From Planctomycetota bacterium (GTDB lineage: Bacteria; Planctomycetota; Phycisphaerae; FEN-1346; JAACEH01), in contig JAFGPY010000064.1 of the NCBI GenBank assembly GCA_016935955.1, forward strand, positions 1-6,862: DNA of 6,862 nt, in the 5' to 3' direction. A program made the position numbers and the translations under genes. This document shows, piece after piece, positions 5,297 to 6,862 of this stretch; within the stretch, counting starts at the first letter, position 1; every line of letters starts with the position of its first letter. The notes beneath the pieces are model-generated. The model was not told where the DNA came from. It did no database searches and worked only from the letters and a program-made list of their open reading frames with translations.

Positions 5297-6604
5297 TTAC
5301 TCCTCGGAGGTAATCTTGTACAGGTGCACGGCGTAGCCCTTGAAGGCGTCCTGGAACTTGCCGCCGTCGAGTTCGATCGTGCGGTTCTCGCCCAGGACCT
5401 CGGCCTTGGCCTTGCCCTTGACGCCCTTGACCTGGAAGGCGGCCTTGACGTCGGTGTTTCGCATGGCGACGGCGAACACGTAGGTGTCGCCCTTGTACTG
5501 CTTGACCATGATGTCCACCGGCGTAGACTCGTTGCTGCTGGCGACCTTCGCCCCGTTCCCGATCGTCGGCGAATTCAGCACCGGCGCCAGTTCGTGAATC
5601 TGCTTGTTGATCTCGCCGACGCCCTGGGCGATGTCGGCGTGGGCCAGCAGCCCGGCCTCAATGAAACTGGGCTTGAACTCGTGCACGAAATAGATCAGGC
5701 CCTGGCTGCCGTGAATCAGGCTCATCCAGACCTCGGTCTTGATCTCGGAGACCGTCGGTAGCGCCGAGGGCTCGCTGATGTGCGTGCACTCGATGCAGTT
5801 CCAGACGATCTTCTCGCCCTTGCCCCACTCGCGCAGCCGGTCCACGCCGCGCGGCACGTATTCGAGCTTGCCCTTGACCTCCGGCTTGTCGTGGGTGACC
5901 GGGTAGATGTCGAAGGAGACCAGGTCGCAGCCCTTGATGTACTCGGGGTAGTCTTCGAGTTTGCCGCTGCGGACGCCGCGACCGTAGTATCCATCATAGG
6001 CCACGCCCTGGCCGAGGTTCAGCAGCACCGGCCGCGTGGGATCGTTCTTCCTGATCTTCTTGTAGCTGGAGACGATGACCCTGGGCGGAATCGGCGGCCC
6101 GTAGGCGCCCCACTGCTGGAGCGACTTCTTGGGCATGTCGGGCCAGGCCTTGTTCGCCGCATCGGCGTCGTTCTTCCAGCGCTTCGCCATGTCCTGGGCG
6201 TTGTCGGGCTCGTCGCCGTGCATCCAGCCGATGATGATCGGATCGTTCTTGTACTTCAGCCCCACCTCGTTCTGTTCGCAGATGACGGGCATGCCGTTCT
6301 TCTTGAGTTCGGTCAGGTCCTTCTCCTCCGGGCCTCCGAAGAGACCCAGGTACACGTTGATGCCGATGGCCTTGTACTTCGGCGCGTTCTTCGGCGCCTG
6401 GCACCAGACGGCGATCGGGAAGAAGTCCGCCTTGGTCGACGGACCGTTCTTCCACTTGGCGTAAGGGCTCTTCGCAGGTTTACCCTGCATGCCCGCCCCG
6501 TTCTCGGCGGCCCCTTCGTCGTCCGCCACAGCCACCGCGTGGACCGCCGCAGCCGCCGCCGCGACCAGCACGCAAGCCAGAACAACCGCACATGCCCGCT
6601 TCAT
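5297..6604 (-). CDS. secreted glycoside-hydrolase-like TIM-barrel protein
   Basis: This 435-residue protein starts with a clear signal peptide: MKR, a long Ala/Val-rich hydrophobic core, and a likely cut at AVA-DD near residue 27. The body looks like a clan-A-type (beta/alpha)8 glycosidase barrel: FFPIAVWCQAP at 61-71, INVYLGLFGG at 82-91, MPVICEQNE at 105-113, IIIGWMHGDEPDN at 123-135, DLVSFDIYPV at 227-236, KIVWNCIEC at 265-273 and GLIYFVHEF at 302-310. E132 (in GDEPD) and E272 (in WNCIEC) sit where the acid/base and nucleophile would be expected; this is inference from order and context. From about 345 the sequence changes to a beta-rich C-terminal domain of about 90 residues, as in many glycosidases. 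I cannot assign a numbered family or a substrate. A GGAGG 5 nt before the ATG (6610-6614) supports the start. The gene is convergent to hcp, stands alone in the window, and is followed by a good terminator stem. It may instead be a non-catalytic sugar-binding barrel. Confidence 0.75.
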   Translation of the reverse strand: MKRACAVVLACVLVAAAAAAVHAVAVADDEGAAENGAGMQGKPAKSPYAKWKNGPSTKADFFPIAVWCQAPKNAPKYKAIGINVYLGLFGGPEEKDLTELKKNGMPVICEQNEVGLKYKNDPIIIGWMHGDEPDNAQDMAKRWKNDADAANKAWPDMPKKSLQQWGAYGPPIPPRVIVSSYKKIRKNDPTRPVLLNLGQGVAYDGYYGRGVRSGKLEDYPEYIKGCDLVSFDIYPVTHDKPEVKGKLEYVPRGVDRLREWGKGEKIVWNCIECTHISEPSALPTVSEIKTEVWMSLIHGSQGLIYFVHEFKPSFIEAGLLAHADIAQGVGEINKQIHELAPVLNSPTIGNGAKVASSNESTPVDIMVKQYKGDTYVFAVAMRNTDVKAAFQVKGVKGKAKAEVLGENRTIELDGGKFQDAFKGYAVHLYKITSEE

Positions 6605-6706
6605 CGTAGCCTCCCTCCGTGTCTATCGCCAGGTGCGCCGAGCCCACGAGCGCAGGACATCCTGCGGCCGTCGGTTCACGGCATTGAACACCGCCTGTGG
6701 CAAAAA

Positions 6707-6777
6707 GTGTCGCGGCCCGTGGCCCACACCGGCCACCGGCTATTGACTGTCCTGACGGACATCGGGTGTCGCGGCCC
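6707..6777 (+). repeat. 12-bp direct repeat pair
   Basis: GTGTCGCGGCCC occurs exactly at 6707-6718 and at 6766-6777, start to start 59 bp. The flanking bases differ. The copies lie about 100 and 160 bp upstream of the minus-strand start codon. Confidence 0.6.
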
Positions 6778-6801
6778 TAGCAGCCCGTTGAAAAAATGTA
6801 G

Positions 6802-6821
6802 CCCGGCCGCCCTCGGCCGGG
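6802..6821. repeat. REP-like GC stem-loop
   Basis: CCCGGCCG at 6802-6809 and CGGCCGGG at 6814-6821 pair perfectly around loop CCCT. An A-run (6791-6796) stands just before it. Read on the minus strand, the hairpin is followed by CTACATTTTTT, so it could also act as a terminator for a gene entering from the right edge. Confidence 0.55.
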
Positions 6822-6862
6822 TGACACGGACCTGAACGGTCGTTTGCCGCCTTCTGTCACGC

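Larger units (their letters stand above)
6605..6862. other. upstream region of the glycosidase-like gene, no further gene seen
   Basis: I see no convincing -35/-10 pair on the minus strand and no coding frame with a ribosome binding site. The segment holds a 12-bp direct repeat, a short TGTCC/GGACA hairpin at 6748-6761, and a REP-like stem-loop at 6802-6821. The open frame crossing it on the plus strand is a shadow of the minus-strand gene. Confidence 0.55.

Noticed and set aside
4860..5336. Plus-strand open frame spanning the intergenic hairpins
   Set aside because: TTG start without a ribosome binding site, composed of inverted repeats, and runs into the 3' end of the convergent gene.
6743..6761. 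TTGAC at 6743 as a second Fnr/HcpR-type site
   Set aside because: The matching half-site GTCAA is absent at the right spacing; only a short TGTCC/GGACA hairpin is present.
5780..6835. Plus-strand open frame (351 codons) opposite the glycosidase-like gene
   Set aside because: It is the complement shadow of the minus-strand gene, which has a signal peptide, a ribosome binding site and barrel motifs.

Overview
The window is GC-rich, with long spurious open frames opposite the real genes. It has the look of an anaerobic or facultative member of the Planctomycetota, perhaps Phycisphaerae or a relative. That assignment is inference. It rests on a DUF4159 protein followed by a secreted HEAT/VWA protein, a class I hybrid cluster protein, a secreted glycosidase-like protein, and hairpin-rich intergenic DNA. 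No rRNA or marker gene is present to confirm it. No tRNA, insertion sequence, integrase or CRISPR array was seen.

Layout. (1) Positions 1-1034, plus strand: the 3' part of a DUF4159 gene that runs off the left edge. (2) 1162-3003, plus: a secreted protein with a low-complexity Ala/Pro/Thr linker, HEAT-like helices and a von Willebrand factor A (VWA) domain. (3) 3004-3182: a control region with a perfect Fnr/Dnr/HcpR-type palindrome, a good -10 box and a strong ribosome binding site. (4) 3183-4847, plus: hcp, a complete class I hybrid cluster protein with all expected cluster ligands. (5) 4848-5296: a convergent intergenic region with several hairpins, including two inverted REP-like elements that differ only by compensatory changes, and a strong terminator-like stem. 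(6) 5297-6604, minus: a secreted TIM-barrel, glycoside-hydrolase-like protein. (7) 6605-6862: its upstream region, with a 12-bp direct repeat and another REP-like hairpin, and no further gene.

How the genes relate. The DUF4159 and VWA genes may belong to one functional neighbourhood, since DUF4159 proteins and VWA proteins often occur together, but a 127-bp gap separates them. The hcp gene appears to be a single-gene unit with its own promoter. Its operator centre lies 41.5 bp before the predicted transcription start, the classical activating position for Crp/Fnr-family regulators, which suggests induction by nitric oxide, nitrosative stress or anaerobiosis. The minus-strand gene is convergent to hcp and is probably unrelated to it. 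No previously undescribed multi-gene system is evident. The observations most worth following are the hcp promoter architecture and the covarying inverted hairpin pair.
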